Below are positions 24,742-33,589 of a DNA stretch of 64,000 nt, one piece after another (positions within the stretch are counted from its first letter, which is position 1; the number at the start of each line of letters is the position of its first letter). Source of the stretch: Paenibacillus rhizosphaerae. Lineage in GTDB: Bacteria; Bacillota; Bacilli; Paenibacillales; Paenibacillaceae. Location of the stretch: positions 248,001 through 312,000 of the forward strand of contig NZ_JACHXJ010000005.1 in NCBI RefSeq assembly GCF_014192015.1, written 5' to 3'. The position numbers were made by a program, and so were the translations under genes. The notes under the pieces are model-generated. The model saw only the letters and a list, made by a program, of their open reading frames with translations, did no database searches and was not told where the DNA came from.

Positions 24742-25518
24742 TTAATGTGTGGCCAAATGGTCATGCAGGCTGAGTGGATCCGTTTTGGCAAAAGCGTCCT
24801 CACCGACGATTTTGGCATAGGACATCTGGTTGCCCGGATAATTCCGCATCTTCCAGCCCTCCATGTTGACGTTGCCGCCATAGAGCGGGTCCGCATATAC
24901 GCCTTCGAGCGTCATGTTGCGAAGCAGATCGAAGAAGCTTTTGCCGGTAATGCCGTTAATCACTTCAATGTCACCTTTTTCCAGCGAAGTCAGAATGGCG
25001 TCTTTTTCTTCGTCGGCGAGGTCGGTAAATCCCTTTTGGTATTTTTTCTGGCTGGCGTTGTCCATGGCGGTAAGCCCCAGCAGGAAGACTTCGTTGCGGT
25101 TAATGCTCTGATAGTCGCCCTGCGTGGCTTCTCCTTTAACAAAAGGTCCCATGCGGTATTCGCGGGCGTTGAAACCCCAGTGACCCGCTAACTGATGGTC
25201 AATATAATAAGCGACGCCCAGATCGTTAGCTCCAGGGCCGTTATCATCCTTCGGAAAAATGCGCTCTGTCGCTGCCTGGGTAATTTGCAGCTGGCGCTGG
25301 TTGAAGTACATGGTCGCATGGTTATAATCTGCAGCAGGCTGCGTTCCGGTCTGCGGCGATGTCGGCGCGTTCGTGGCCGGTTTCTTTTTGTTGAAGCCGC
25401 CGGTAATGGCCCCGCCGATCACGCCCCCGACGACCAGACCGCCGATCGCCGTCCCTGAATATTTCAGGAACTGGCGCCTGGACCCGCTAGGTGGTTGTTC
25501 TTTTTGTTGTTCTGCCAT
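24742..25518 (-). CDS. Gluconate 2-dehydrogenase subunit 3-like protein with Tat signal
   Basis: A 258-aa small subunit. The N-terminus carries a twin-arginine signal, SRRQFLKYSG (residues 12-21), followed by a Gly/Ala/Val hydrophobic stretch GGLVVGGVIGGAITGG. The mature part resembles gluconate 2-dehydrogenase subunit 3 (DUF/PF13618 type): RIFPKDDNGPGANDLGVAYYIDHQLAG and FFDLLRNMTLEGVYADPLYGGN. In that family this subunit guides the flavoprotein through the Tat pore. First gene of the operon, 33 bp before the GMC gene, divergent from a cytochrome c lipoprotein. AAGGAGG precedes the ATG. Confidence 0.88.
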   Translation of the reverse strand: MAEQQKEQPPSGSRRQFLKYSGTAIGGLVVGGVIGGAITGGFNKKKPATNAPTSPQTGTQPAADYNHATMYFNQRQLQITQAATERIFPKDDNGPGANDLGVAYYIDHQLAGHWGFNAREYRMGPFVKGEATQGDYQSINRNEVFLLGLTAMDNASQKKYQKGFTDLADEEKDAILTSLEKGDIEVINGITGKSFFDLLRNMTLEGVYADPLYGGNVNMEGWKMRNYPGNQMSYAKIVGEDAFAKTDPLSLHDHLATH

Positions 25519-25689
25519 GGTTTCATTCCTCCTTGTGGGATATGTTCCCCTTTGCTGGGTATATTATGCACATGCCAAGCCCGGTCTGGAGAGCATAAAT
25601 ATATGAAAAACCGTGTACATGAAAAGCCTATTCCTGGGGCATCGTAGCTGTATAGGCAAATTTGAATAAGTTGAAGGGAGACAACCTCA

Positions 25690-26067
25690 ATGAAAAAATC
25701 GATCATTTTCGTGAGCCTGCTGCTTGTTCTTTCCCTGTCCGCCTGCGGCAAGAGCAGCGACAATAACAACAACGAAGGCGCAGCCAATAACAACGCCGGG
25801 AATACGGGGACAACGACCGGTCAAACCGGCGGCAACGCAGCAGCCGGTAACGGGGAAGCGATCTTTAAAGCCAACTGCGTCAGCTGCCACGGCAACAACC
25901 TCGAAGGCGCTGTAGGACCGAACCTGCAAAAGGTCGGAGCCAAATACTCCGCGGACGAAATCGCCGGGATCGTATCGAACGGCCGCGGCGGCATGCCGGC
26001 TTTCAAAGGCCAACTGTCCGATGCTGACATTCAAGGTGTAGCCCAATGGCTGGCCGCCAAAAAATAA
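25690..26067 (+). CDS. Cytochrome c lipoprotein (c551-like)
   Basis: A 125-aa lipid-anchored monohaem cytochrome c. The signal ends in lipobox LSAC (Cys19). An Asn/Gly/Thr-rich linker spans 24-50. The haem site is CVSCH (Cys63, Cys66, His67) with the distal Met in GGMPAF. Similar in design to Bacillus CccB. Divergent from the Tat-exported dehydrogenase operon over 170 bp, so it is the likely electron acceptor of that enzyme, passing electrons to the respiratory chain (inference from context). GAAGGGAG ribosome binding site upstream. Confidence 0.9.
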   Translation: MKKSIIFVSLLLVLSLSACGKSSDNNNNEGAANNNAGNTGTTTGQTGGNAAAGNGEAIFKANCVSCHGNNLEGAVGPNLQKVGAKYSADEIAGIVSNGRGGMPAFKGQLSDADIQGVAQWLAAKK

Positions 26068-26087
26068 GCTCTTCGGTCAAGCCATGC

Positions 26088-26122
26088 AAAAAGCAGCCTT
26101 TCCGTCAGGGGGCTGCTTTTTT
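26088..26122 (+). terminator. Terminator after the cytochrome c gene
   Basis: AAAAAGCAGCC (26088-26098) pairs with GGCTGCTTTTTT (26111-26122). Confidence 0.88.
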
Positions 26123-26257
26123 ACTACGACAGGAAACGGCGCTTCATTCGCAGGTTCGCTGCAAGCCTGCTTGCTTGGCGGCTTGTTTATTTTTCGACAA
26201 AATCGGGTAATTTTAGAGAAAATTCAACATCAAGAATTTCGATATGGGGGGTTTCGC

Positions 26258-27481
26258 ATGAAGATGGGAAGAATCCTTTTGGCCTGCCTGCTGCTCGCGT
26301 CAATACTGACGGCCTGTGGAAATAACGGGGAGAACGCCGGGAAGGTCAAGCTGGAGTTTTTTCAAAACAAACCGGAGGCCAAAGGCTCCTTTGATAAGCT
26401 GGTAGCCAAGTTTAACGCTTCGCATCCCGGAATTCAGGTCACCCAGGTGAATCCGCCGGATGCCGAAACGGTCTTGAAGACAAGGGTTGTCAAAAACGAC
26501 ATTCCCGACGTCATTGGCATGGGTGCGACCGATACGTATTCGATCCTGGCAAAGAGCGATATTTTCGCCGATCTGACCCAGAGCAAGCTGGTCGAAGCCA
26601 TTGATCCGAACTACATAAAAATGCTTAAGGACGTAACGGGGCTGAGTAAAATTACCGGTATCCCTTACGCGACCAACGCCAACGGCATTATGTACAACAA
26701 GGACATCTTCAAGCAGCTGGGGCTGAGCGTTCCGAAAACGTGGGATGAGCTGATTGCGACCGCCCAAAAGGTGAAGGACAGCGGCATCATTCCGTTTTAT
26801 TTTACATACAAGGACGACTGGCAGACGAATCTGCCGTTTAACGCGCTCGCACCGAACCTGGTCGGCATCGACTTCTTCAAGCAGCGCCGGGAGAACCAAG
26901 TTACCTTCCAGGAGAAATTCCGCGAGGTGGCGGAGAAGCAGCTGAAGCTGCTCGATTACGGCCACGGGGACAACTTCGGCAAGACGTATGCGGACGGCAA
27001 CCGCGCCTTTGCCCGCGGGGAATCAGCCATGTACATCCAGGGCAGCTGGGCCATTCCGGAAATCCGGAAGTCCAATCCGAAAGCGAACATCGGCTTCTTC
27101 CCGTTCCCAACCGGAAACGACCCGGACAAGAACAAGCTGATCTCCGGGGTGGACACGCTGCTGACCATCTCCGAGAGCACCCAGCATAAGAAAGAATCGG
27201 AGGAATTCATCGCTTTTCTCCTCGAGCCGGACAACATCGGCCAGTACATCCAAGAGCAAACCGCGTTCTCGGCCGTCAAGGGTGTGACGCAGAACGACCC
27301 GGCGGTTGCCGAGCTCGAGCCTTATTTCAAGGCGGGCAGAGTCGTCGATTTTGCCGACCACTATATCCCGGCCGCCGTGCAGCTGAACGCGATCGTGCAG
27401 GGATTCCTGCAGAACCGGAATATCGACGCCTATCTGAAAACGCTCGATACCGAGTGGGACAAAGTCCAGAGCCGGAAATAA
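26258..27481 (+). CDS. Sugar ABC transporter substrate-binding lipoprotein
   Basis: A 407-aa extracellular binding protein of the family 1 (MalE/UgpB-like) type, anchored by lipobox LTAC after a short signal peptide. Typical sequences are KLEFFQNKPEAKGSFDKLVAKF at the N-terminus, IPYATNANGIMYNKDIFKQLGL and GESAMYIQGSWAIPEI. ATG 26258 is the start (GGGGGG just upstream, signal peptide begins here); a longer frame from 26084 would begin inside the preceding terminator. Two permease genes follow. The ligand is probably an oligosaccharide, but cannot be named. Confidence 0.9.
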   Translation: MKMGRILLACLLLASILTACGNNGENAGKVKLEFFQNKPEAKGSFDKLVAKFNASHPGIQVTQVNPPDAETVLKTRVVKNDIPDVIGMGATDTYSILAKSDIFADLTQSKLVEAIDPNYIKMLKDVTGLSKITGIPYATNANGIMYNKDIFKQLGLSVPKTWDELIATAQKVKDSGIIPFYFTYKDDWQTNLPFNALAPNLVGIDFFKQRRENQVTFQEKFREVAEKQLKLLDYGHGDNFGKTYADGNRAFARGESAMYIQGSWAIPEIRKSNPKANIGFFPFPTGNDPDKNKLISGVDTLLTISESTQHKKESEEFIAFLLEPDNIGQYIQEQTAFSAVKGVTQNDPAVAELEPYFKAGRVVDFADHYIPAAVQLNAIVQGFLQNRNIDAYLKTLDTEWDKVQSRK

Positions 27482-27510
27482 CACCATGATCAAAAGAGGA
27501 GGATGAAGGG

Positions 27511-28377
27511 ATGTCCAAGCGACTTACGGCGTATTATTGGATGACCGTGCCGGCGGTCGTACTGTTCTTCGTATTTATGACACTGCCCGCCCTGCAGGGC
27601 ATTTACTATTCGTTCACGAACTGGAACGGGTTCGGCAAGCATTACGACTTTATCGGATTCCGCAACTATGCAAACCTGTTTACGGACAGCAATGTGGGGA
27701 ACGCCTATCTGTTCACCTTCAAGTTCGCCATCGTCGTCACCATTCTGATCAATGTGCTCAGTCTGCTGATCGCCCTTGGCCTGAATGCGCGGATCAAGGC
27801 GCGCAACTTCTTCCGCGGCATTTATTTTCTGCCGAACATTTTGAGCGTGCTGATCGTCGGATATATTTTCAACTACCTGTTCTCCAACGTCTTTACGATT
27901 TGGGGGCAAAACCTGGGCATCCATGCGTTCTCAACGAACATTTTAGGTAACGAAAATCTGGCTTGGATCGGGGTTGTGATCGTAGCGGTATGGCAGGGGA
28001 TTGCGTTCAATACGATCCTGTATCTGGCGGGGCTCCAGACCATCCCGGCTTCGCTGTATGAAGCTTCGAATTTGGACGGGGCCAGCCGCTGGCAGGAATT
28101 CTGGAGAATTACCTTTCCGCTCATTTCCCCGTTCTTCACGATCAATATGGTGCTTGCGATGAAAAACTCGCTGATGGTTTTCGATCAGATTGTCGCCTTG
28201 ACCAATGGCGGGCCCGGCCGGGCGACGCAGTCCATTTCGCATCTGATCTACATCGGCGGGTTCCAGGGCGGCGAGTTTGCTTACCAGTCTGCCAACTCGG
28301 TCATTTATTTTATCGTCATTGCGATCATCTCCATCCTGCAGCTTAAGTTTCTTCAAGGAAGGGAGAGCGATATGTAA
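27511..28377 (+). CDS. Sugar ABC transporter permease (MalF/UgpA type)
   Basis: A 288-aa membrane permease with six predicted helices and the EAA loop (YEASNLDGASRWQEFWRITF) that docks the ATPase. First helix WMTVPAVVLFFVFMTLPALQGIYYSFTNW is typical of MalF-like carbohydrate permeases. The stop codon overlaps the next permease start (TAATG). GAGGATGAAGGG precedes the ATG. Confidence 0.93.
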   Translation: MSKRLTAYYWMTVPAVVLFFVFMTLPALQGIYYSFTNWNGFGKHYDFIGFRNYANLFTDSNVGNAYLFTFKFAIVVTILINVLSLLIALGLNARIKARNFFRGIYFLPNILSVLIVGYIFNYLFSNVFTIWGQNLGIHAFSTNILGNENLAWIGVVIVAVWQGIAFNTILYLAGLQTIPASLYEASNLDGASRWQEFWRITFPLISPFFTINMVLAMKNSLMVFDQIVALTNGGPGRATQSISHLIYIGGFQGGEFAYQSANSVIYFIVIAIISILQLKFLQGRESDM

Positions 28378-29195
28378 TGAGAACCAAAACGAACTGGGCC
28401 GTCATGATCCTGATAGCCCTGGGGACACTGTTGATTCTGTTCCCGCTGTACATGACCTTGACCATTGCGCTGAAAAATCCCGAGGAAATGACGCGGTCGG
28501 TCTTCGCCATTCCAACGACTTTCCACTGGGAAAACTTCTCAAACGCGGTGGAGATGACCAACTTCTTCCGCGCTTTCCGCAACAGCGCGCTGGTGACCAT
28601 CTCGACGGTGGTGCTGACGCTGCTGACCAACTCGCTCGTGGCGTACGCGATCGCCCGGAATATGCACCGGAAGTTCTTCAAAGGGCTGTATTTCTACTTC
28701 ATCAGCGCTATGTTCATTCCGTTCCCGATCATCATGCTGCCGATCGTCAAGCTGGCATCGGCGCTGCATATGACCAATCTGGTGGGCCTGACGATTCTGC
28801 ATACGGTCTATGCGCTGGCCTTCAACGTCTTTGTCTACGTCGGCTACATTCGCTCGATCCCGATGGCGCTGGAAGAAGCTGCTACGGTGGACGGGGCGAC
28901 GACGTGGGGCACGTTCTGGCGGGTCATCTTCCCGCTGATGGCGCCGATCAACGCCACCGTCGGCATCCTGATCTGCCTGTCGACCTACAACGACTTCCTG
29001 CTCCCGCTGATCATCATCAGCGACCAGTCGAGCTATACGCTGCCGCTCGTGCAGTACATTTTCCAGGGACAGTTCAACACGGACTACAACCTGGCTTTCG
29101 CCTCGTATCTGATGGCGATGCTGCCGATGATCATCATTTACCTGTTCGCACAAAAATGGATCATCAACGGCGTAACGCAGGGTGCCGTCAAATAA
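28377..29195 (+). CDS. Sugar ABC transporter permease (MalG/UgpE type)
   Basis: A 272-aa second permease of the importer with an EAA loop, EEAATVDGATTWGTFWRVIF, and the usual C-terminal FAQKWIINGVTQGAVK ending of this subfamily. Start ATG overlaps the stop of the first permease by one base. No ATPase gene follows. Many Firmicute sugar importers share a single remote MsmX-type ATPase, which is the likely arrangement here. Confidence 0.93.
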   Translation: MRTKTNWAVMILIALGTLLILFPLYMTLTIALKNPEEMTRSVFAIPTTFHWENFSNAVEMTNFFRAFRNSALVTISTVVLTLLTNSLVAYAIARNMHRKFFKGLYFYFISAMFIPFPIIMLPIVKLASALHMTNLVGLTILHTVYALAFNVFVYVGYIRSIPMALEEAATVDGATTWGTFWRVIFPLMAPINATVGILICLSTYNDFLLPLIIISDQSSYTLPLVQYIFQGQFNTDYNLAFASYLMAMLPMIIIYLFAQKWIINGVTQGAVK

Positions 29196-29209
29196 GGCGC
29201 AAGCATATA

Positions 29210-29248
29210 AGCCGCTCCCCGGACAAGCGCCGGCGGGGCGGCTTTTGA
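29210..29248 (+). terminator. Terminator after the sugar ABC operon
   Basis: AAGCCGC-TCCCCGG pairs with CCGGCGGGGCGGCTT, followed by four T. Confidence 0.85.
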
Positions 29249-29339
29249 CGTTAGAGACAGAAAGCCAGTGCTGTAAGCGTATGGTCATCGCGGCCGCCGG
29301 CTGTCCCACAGCTATTAGCTGCGCTATGTGCGGGTGGCC

Positions 29340-29966
29340 TTAGTCCTCCTGCCGCACTTCCGCTTTAACCCGAGGGGCCGCTGATTTTCTTCTCCGTTTC
29401 AGGTACACGACGAGAACCAGGATGGCAGCAGCCACCAGGATCGCGACGAGCGAATACTGGGAAATCAAATGCAGGAACTGCTCGATCTTCGAGCCGACCA
29501 GCCTGCCGATCATGACATAGACGATAACCCAGGCGAGTCCGCCGATGTAGTTATAGACAAAGAAGGTCCGTGCATTGATCCGGAGCACGCCGGACACATA
29601 TCCGGTAAAATGCCGAAGTCCAGGCACGAAGTAACAGATCAGAATGAGCTTGGTGCCGTACTGCTCAAACCAGCCGGTGATTTTGGCAATCCGGGCCGGG
29701 TTCAAGAGGACGTACTTGCCGTATTTTTCAAAAAAGGGCGTTCCCATACGATACCCGATAATATACGTCACCGTTGTGCCGATGATGGCGCCGATATACG
29801 AATACAAAATAATTTGCAGCAGGTGAAAACTCCCCAGCGTCGACATATGGCCGGAGATGGCCATGGCCAGCTCTCCCGGGAAGGGGATCGCCAAAGATTC
29901 GGCGAACAGACCGGCAAACAGCACCATATACCCGTATTGTTCAAACAGATGGATGATCCACTCCAT
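29340..29966 (-). CDS. DedA-family membrane protein
   Basis: A 208-aa DedA/SNARE-associated family protein. Features are the N-terminal re-entrant motif FAESLAIPFPGELAMAISG, and the conserved FVPGLRHFTGYVSG loop with its Arg and Gly spacing. DedA proteins are proposed lipid flippases or transporters that support membrane homeostasis (undecaprenyl phosphate or phosphatidylethanolamine scramblases in Bacillus). The C-terminal tail is strongly basic (KRRRKS). Single gene. Confidence 0.92.
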   Translation of the reverse strand: MEWIIHLFEQYGYMVLFAGLFAESLAIPFPGELAMAISGHMSTLGSFHLLQIILYSYIGAIIGTTVTYIIGYRMGTPFFEKYGKYVLLNPARIAKITGWFEQYGTKLILICYFVPGLRHFTGYVSGVLRINARTFFVYNYIGGLAWVIVYVMIGRLVGSKIEQFLHLISQYSLVAILVAAAILVLVVYLKRRRKSAAPRVKAEVRQED

Positions 29967-30260
29967 AGTTTCTCTCCTTACCGGCCCTCGCCGCCTGCGG
30001 TCAGATCAGACCTGAGGCCGAAGCCGTCTCATGCTTTCGTCCATCATAAAGGAGTGGCGGGTTATCCAGAAACTGTCTCTGGACCAGGATCAAACTGGAC
30101 TTTGGTCTTGGAGATTGCAGAAACTTTGCGAAAATCCCTGAAATATCAATTAGAAAAACGTCTATCGACGTACCTTCAAAGAAGACAGACCGCGTTTAAC
30201 TGAAGTTTTTCTTGCGAAATCCGGAAGCAGAAGCTCCGAATCCTATACTTTCTGCTCTCT
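29967..30260. other. Gap without an assignable gene
   Basis: About 350 bp separate the dedA start from the 42-aa ORF stop. The segment near 30078-30107 contains TCTGGACC and CTGGACTTTGGTC, which recur near 38814-38841. No ORF with start, ribosome binding site and protein-like composition was found. Confidence 0.5.
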
Positions 30261-30306
30261 AAAAAAAGGGCACTTCCTTTCGGTCGAAAGGAAGTGCCCT
30301 TTTTTA
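30261..30306 (-). terminator. Terminator after the 42-aa ORF
   Basis: A perfect GGGCACTTCCTTTCG stem with a very short loop and A/T runs on both sides, directly downstream of the small minus-strand ORF. Confidence 0.9.
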
Positions 30307-30317
30307 ATATTTGCTGG

Positions 30318-30446
30318 TTATTTCTTCGTGCCATGCTGCTTGGTCGGAAGCTTCGCGCTGGCTCCTTTGCTGATGCCGTCCTTGTGTTTGCGGACTTTTT
30401 CCTGAGTGTCGTGGAGCTTCTCCACATACTCATGCGTGCTGTCCAT
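30318..30446 (-). CDS. Small 42-aa hydrophilic protein, unknown
   Basis: A complete ORF too short for usual cut-offs: begins MDSTHEYVEKLHDTQEKVRK and ends QHGTKK, rich in Lys, Thr and His, with no hydrophobic segment. AAGGAGG lies 10 bp before the ATG and a strong terminator begins 12 bp after the stop, so it reads as a genuine single-gene transcript. Family not recognised. It could be a spore or stress small protein, but that is a guess. Confidence 0.7.
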   Translation of the reverse strand: MDSTHEYVEKLHDTQEKVRKHKDGISKGASAKLPTKQHGTKK

Positions 30447-30561
30447 GGCTGTTCAACCTCCTTGTGTTTGCAGTCGGCATTCCCTGTTACTATGACCACT
30501 CCGGGCGGCCTGCATTCATCTTCCGGGAGGGAGGCTGAAGAATAAAAATACCCAGAAACGT

Positions 30562-30589
30562 TTGACAAAAACCGGTCAGCTGTTAGAAT
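30562..30589 (+). promoter_or_regulatory. Promoter of the siderophore uptake operon
   Basis: A perfect -35 TTGACA (30562-30567), 16-bp spacer and -10 TAGAAT (30584-30589). The Fur box lies 20 bp downstream of the -10. Confidence 0.65.
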
Positions 30590-30609
30590 AATAACTAAGT
30601 CAGTTAATT

Positions 30610-30628
30610 GAGAATGAATATCATTATT
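30610..30628 (+). promoter_or_regulatory. Fur box
   Basis: GAGAATGAATATCATTATT matches 16 of 19 positions of the Fur consensus GATAATGATTATCATTATC. It lies between the promoter and the first permease gene, so iron-replete Fur should repress the operon. Confidence 0.85.
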
Positions 30629-30706
30629 ATTTAGATCGAAATTGACATATGCTTTTTCATAAGGATTTTCAATGACTGACCAGACTATAGAAAGCGTTGG
30701 ATCGCC

Positions 30707-31669
30707 ATGAAAAATACTTACCTGTGGACGCTGTGGATCCTGCTTATCGTATTCTCAGCCGCTTCTTTGTTTATCGGGGTAAAGGATATCTCCCCGCTGG
30801 ATCTGTTTCATCTCACAGCCGAACAGAAGCAGGTGCTCTGGATCAGCCGCCTGCCGCGCCTGATCAGCATTATCATCGCCGGCACGAGCATGAGCATTAT
30901 CGGCCTGATCATGCAGCAGCTGACGAGAAACAAATTCGTGTCGCCGACGACGGCCGGAACGATGGACTCGGCAAGGTTCGGCATATTGGTAGCCCTGATG
31001 GTGTTTGGTAATGCAACGCCGCTGGTGAAAATGCTGGTGGCTTTCGTTTTCGCCCTGCTGGGAACGATGATTTTCATGCGGATCCTGGATAAGGTCAAAT
31101 ACAAGGACGCGATTTTTATTCCGCTTGTCGGACTCATGTTCGGCAATATCGTAAGTTCAGTGACGACGTTTTTTGCCTATAAAAACGATCTGATCCAGAA
31201 CATGTCCTCCTGGCTGCAGGGCGACTTTTCCATGATCCTCAAGGGCCGCTACGAGATGCTGTACATCAGCATTCCGCTCCTGATCATCGCCTATCTGTTC
31301 GCGAACCGCTTTACGATTGCGGGCATGGGGGAGGAGTTCGCGGTGAACCTGGGGCTTAACTATAAAGCCGTCGTTAACATCGGACTGGTCATCGTCGCCG
31401 CCATCTCATCGGTCGTGATTTTAACCGTGGGCATGATTCCTTTTCTGGGCCTGGTCGTTCCGAATATCGTCACGATGTATCTGGGGGACCATCTGAAGAA
31501 AAGCCTGCTACATACCGCATTGCTGGGAGCCGTGTTCGTGCTGTTCTGCGACATCCTGGGCCGGGTCATCATCTATCCGTATGAAATCTCCATCGGCGTC
31601 ACCGTCGGAGTGATTGGCAGCGCGATCTTCATCTATTTACTGCTGAGAAGAAGGGCGTACACGACATGA
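30707..31669 (+). CDS. yclN: Petrobactin-type siderophore ABC permease YclN
   Basis: A 320-aa FecCD-family permease with about nine helices. Segments such as SRLPRLISIIIAGTSMSIIGLIMQQLTRNKFVSPTTAGTMD correspond closely to B. subtilis YclN. With the next three genes it forms an iron-siderophore importer (YclNOPQ imports petrobactin in B. subtilis). Its 3' end overlaps the next gene by ATGA. The ribosome binding site is weak. Under Fur control from the upstream box. Confidence 0.92.
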   Translation: MKNTYLWTLWILLIVFSAASLFIGVKDISPLDLFHLTAEQKQVLWISRLPRLISIIIAGTSMSIIGLIMQQLTRNKFVSPTTAGTMDSARFGILVALMVFGNATPLVKMLVAFVFALLGTMIFMRILDKVKYKDAIFIPLVGLMFGNIVSSVTTFFAYKNDLIQNMSSWLQGDFSMILKGRYEMLYISIPLLIIAYLFANRFTIAGMGEEFAVNLGLNYKAVVNIGLVIVAAISSVVILTVGMIPFLGLVVPNIVTMYLGDHLKKSLLHTALLGAVFVLFCDILGRVIIYPYEISIGVTVGVIGSAIFIYLLLRRRAYTT

Positions 31670-32622
31670 GCAAATCCAACCTGACCAAGCTGATCGTTTT
31701 AACCGTTACCGCACTTGTCGTGATCGCTGTCTTTATGGTGATCCAGTCCGGGGGCAATTGGGATTATATCCTTCCGCGCAGGGGCAAAAAAGTGCTGGCC
31801 ATGGTCCTGACCGGCGGAGCGATCGCCTTCTCGACGGTCGTGTTTCAGACGATTACCAACAACCGCATTTTGACACCGAGCATTATGGGGCTGGATTCCC
31901 TGTATATGCTGTTTCAGACCTTCATGGTCTATGTTTTCGGCTCGATCAGCCTGACGATGATGGGCAAAAACGTGAACTTTCTCATTTCCGTCGGCATGAT
32001 GGCCGTGTTCTCGGTCGTGTTCTACAAGCTCCTGTTCAAAAGGGAAGGGCAGAACATTTACTTTCTGCTTCTGCTCGGTCTGATCTTTGGTACATTATTT
32101 CAGAGCCTGTCCTCCTTTATGGAGGTGCTCATCGATCCGAACGAGTTCCAAATCGTCCAGGATAAAATGTTCGCCAGCTTCAACAACGTCAATTCAGACC
32201 TGCTGCTGGTGTCGGCGGCCGGGATCGTGCTGGTGACCGTCTATTTCACCCGCTATACCAAGTATCTCGATGTTATTGCTATGGGAAGGGATCATGCCGT
32301 TAATCTCGGCGTCGATTACGACCGGGTGGTAAAAAGGCTGCTGATTGTTGTGGCGGTGCTCATATCGATCGCGACGGCTCTCGTCGGGCCGATCACGTTC
32401 CTTGGGCTGCTTGTAGCCAACGTGGCCTATCAGCTGATGCGGACCTACCGGCACGTCCTGCTGATTCCGGCTGCAGTGCTGATCAGCATCATCGCCCTTG
32501 TCGGCGGGCAGCTGCTGGTGGAGCGGGTGTTTACCTTCTCCACGACGCTGAGCGTCATCATCAACCTGGTCGGCGGCGTGTACTTTATCTATCTTTTGCT
32601 AAAGGGGAGTAAATCATCGTGA
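31666..32622 (+). CDS. yclO: Siderophore ABC permease YclO
   Basis: A 318-aa FecCD permease, partner of YclN. It shows the family segment TGGAIAFSTVVFQTITNNRILTPSIMGLDSLY and the ATPase-docking GPITFLGLLVANVAYQLMRTYRH. The start overlaps the yclN stop (ATGA) and its stop overlaps the GTG start of the ATPase gene, so the three genes are translationally coupled. Confidence 0.92.
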   Translation: MSKSNLTKLIVLTVTALVVIAVFMVIQSGGNWDYILPRRGKKVLAMVLTGGAIAFSTVVFQTITNNRILTPSIMGLDSLYMLFQTFMVYVFGSISLTMMGKNVNFLISVGMMAVFSVVFYKLLFKREGQNIYFLLLLGLIFGTLFQSLSSFMEVLIDPNEFQIVQDKMFASFNNVNSDLLLVSAAGIVLVTVYFTRYTKYLDVIAMGRDHAVNLGVDYDRVVKRLLIVVAVLISIATALVGPITFLGLLVANVAYQLMRTYRHVLLIPAAVLISIIALVGGQLLVERVFTFSTTLSVIINLVGGVYFIYLLLKGSKSS

Positions 32623-33377
32623 TCGAGGTTAAAGGAGTTTCCAAACAATATGGCGGCAAAACAGTGGTCGACAACGTCTCGGTGAACATCGCCAAAGGAA
32701 AAATCACCTCCTTTATCGGTGCCAACGGGGCGGGCAAAAGCACGCTTCTCTCCATGATCAGCCGCCTCATTTCCTGTGACGGCGGTGAAATCCTCATCGA
32801 AGGGGAGCGGGTGGACCGCTGCAAGAGCAGCGAACTCGCCAAGAAGATTTCGATTCTGAAGCAGTCCAATCACATTAACGTCCGCCTGACGGTCAAGGAG
32901 CTCGTAAGCTTCGGACGATTCCCTTACTCGCAGGGCCGGCTGAAGCCGGAGGACTGGAAATACGTTCAGGAAGCCATCGATTACATGGAGCTTGGCGATC
33001 TGCAGGACCAGTTCCTGGACCGGCTCAGCGGAGGGCAGCAGCAGCGGGCGTATATCGCCATGGTCATTGCCCAGAACACCGACTATGTTCTGCTGGATGA
33101 ACCGCTGAACAACCTGGACATGAAGCACTCGGTGCAGATCATGAAGGTGCTGCGGCGGATGGTGGATGAGCTGGGTAAGACGGTCATTATCGTCATTCAT
33201 GATATCAATTTTGCCTCCGTCTATTCGGACGACATCGTTGCCTTAAAGAACGGCCGGGTCGTGAAGGAAGGAACGGCGGACGAGATCATCGATACGCCGG
33301 TGCTGAAGCAGGTCTACGGGATGGATATCCCCATTGAGAACATTAACAACAACAAAATTTGCGTTTATTTTGCCTAA
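32619..33377 (+). CDS. yclP: Siderophore ABC transporter ATPase YclP
   Basis: A 252-aa ATPase of the FepC/YclP type. Walker A GANGAGKST, Q-loop region ISILKQSNHINVRLTVKELV, signature LSGGQQQRAY, Walker B VLLDEPLNNLD and switch His in VIHDINFA. GTG start overlaps the stop of yclO. Powers the YclN/YclO permease pair. Confidence 0.95.
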   Translation: MIEVKGVSKQYGGKTVVDNVSVNIAKGKITSFIGANGAGKSTLLSMISRLISCDGGEILIEGERVDRCKSSELAKKISILKQSNHINVRLTVKELVSFGRFPYSQGRLKPEDWKYVQEAIDYMELGDLQDQFLDRLSGGQQQRAYIAMVIAQNTDYVLLDEPLNNLDMKHSVQIMKVLRRMVDELGKTVIIVIHDINFASVYSDDIVALKNGRVVKEGTADEIIDTPVLKQVYGMDIPIENINNNKICVYFA

Positions 33378-33589
33378 AGTCTGAGGCCCGGGAGAGGTAT
33401 GAGTCAGCATGATCCAAAAGCAATATTCTCCCGAAGTTGATCGGGTCAGATAAAGAACTTAGCAACGCCAACCAAGGGAAATTATATGCGTGGACTAGCG
33501 ACAGCCAGGCGCCGGCGGGTAGTTCATCACATAATTTTATACATTGACGGCTTGAATCAAGCTGAAAACCAAATCAGAACATGGGGTGG

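Noticed and set aside
26084-26257. N-terminal extension of the sugar-binding lipoprotein
   Set aside because: It would begin inside the terminator of the preceding gene; the signal peptide and ribosome binding site place the start at 26258.
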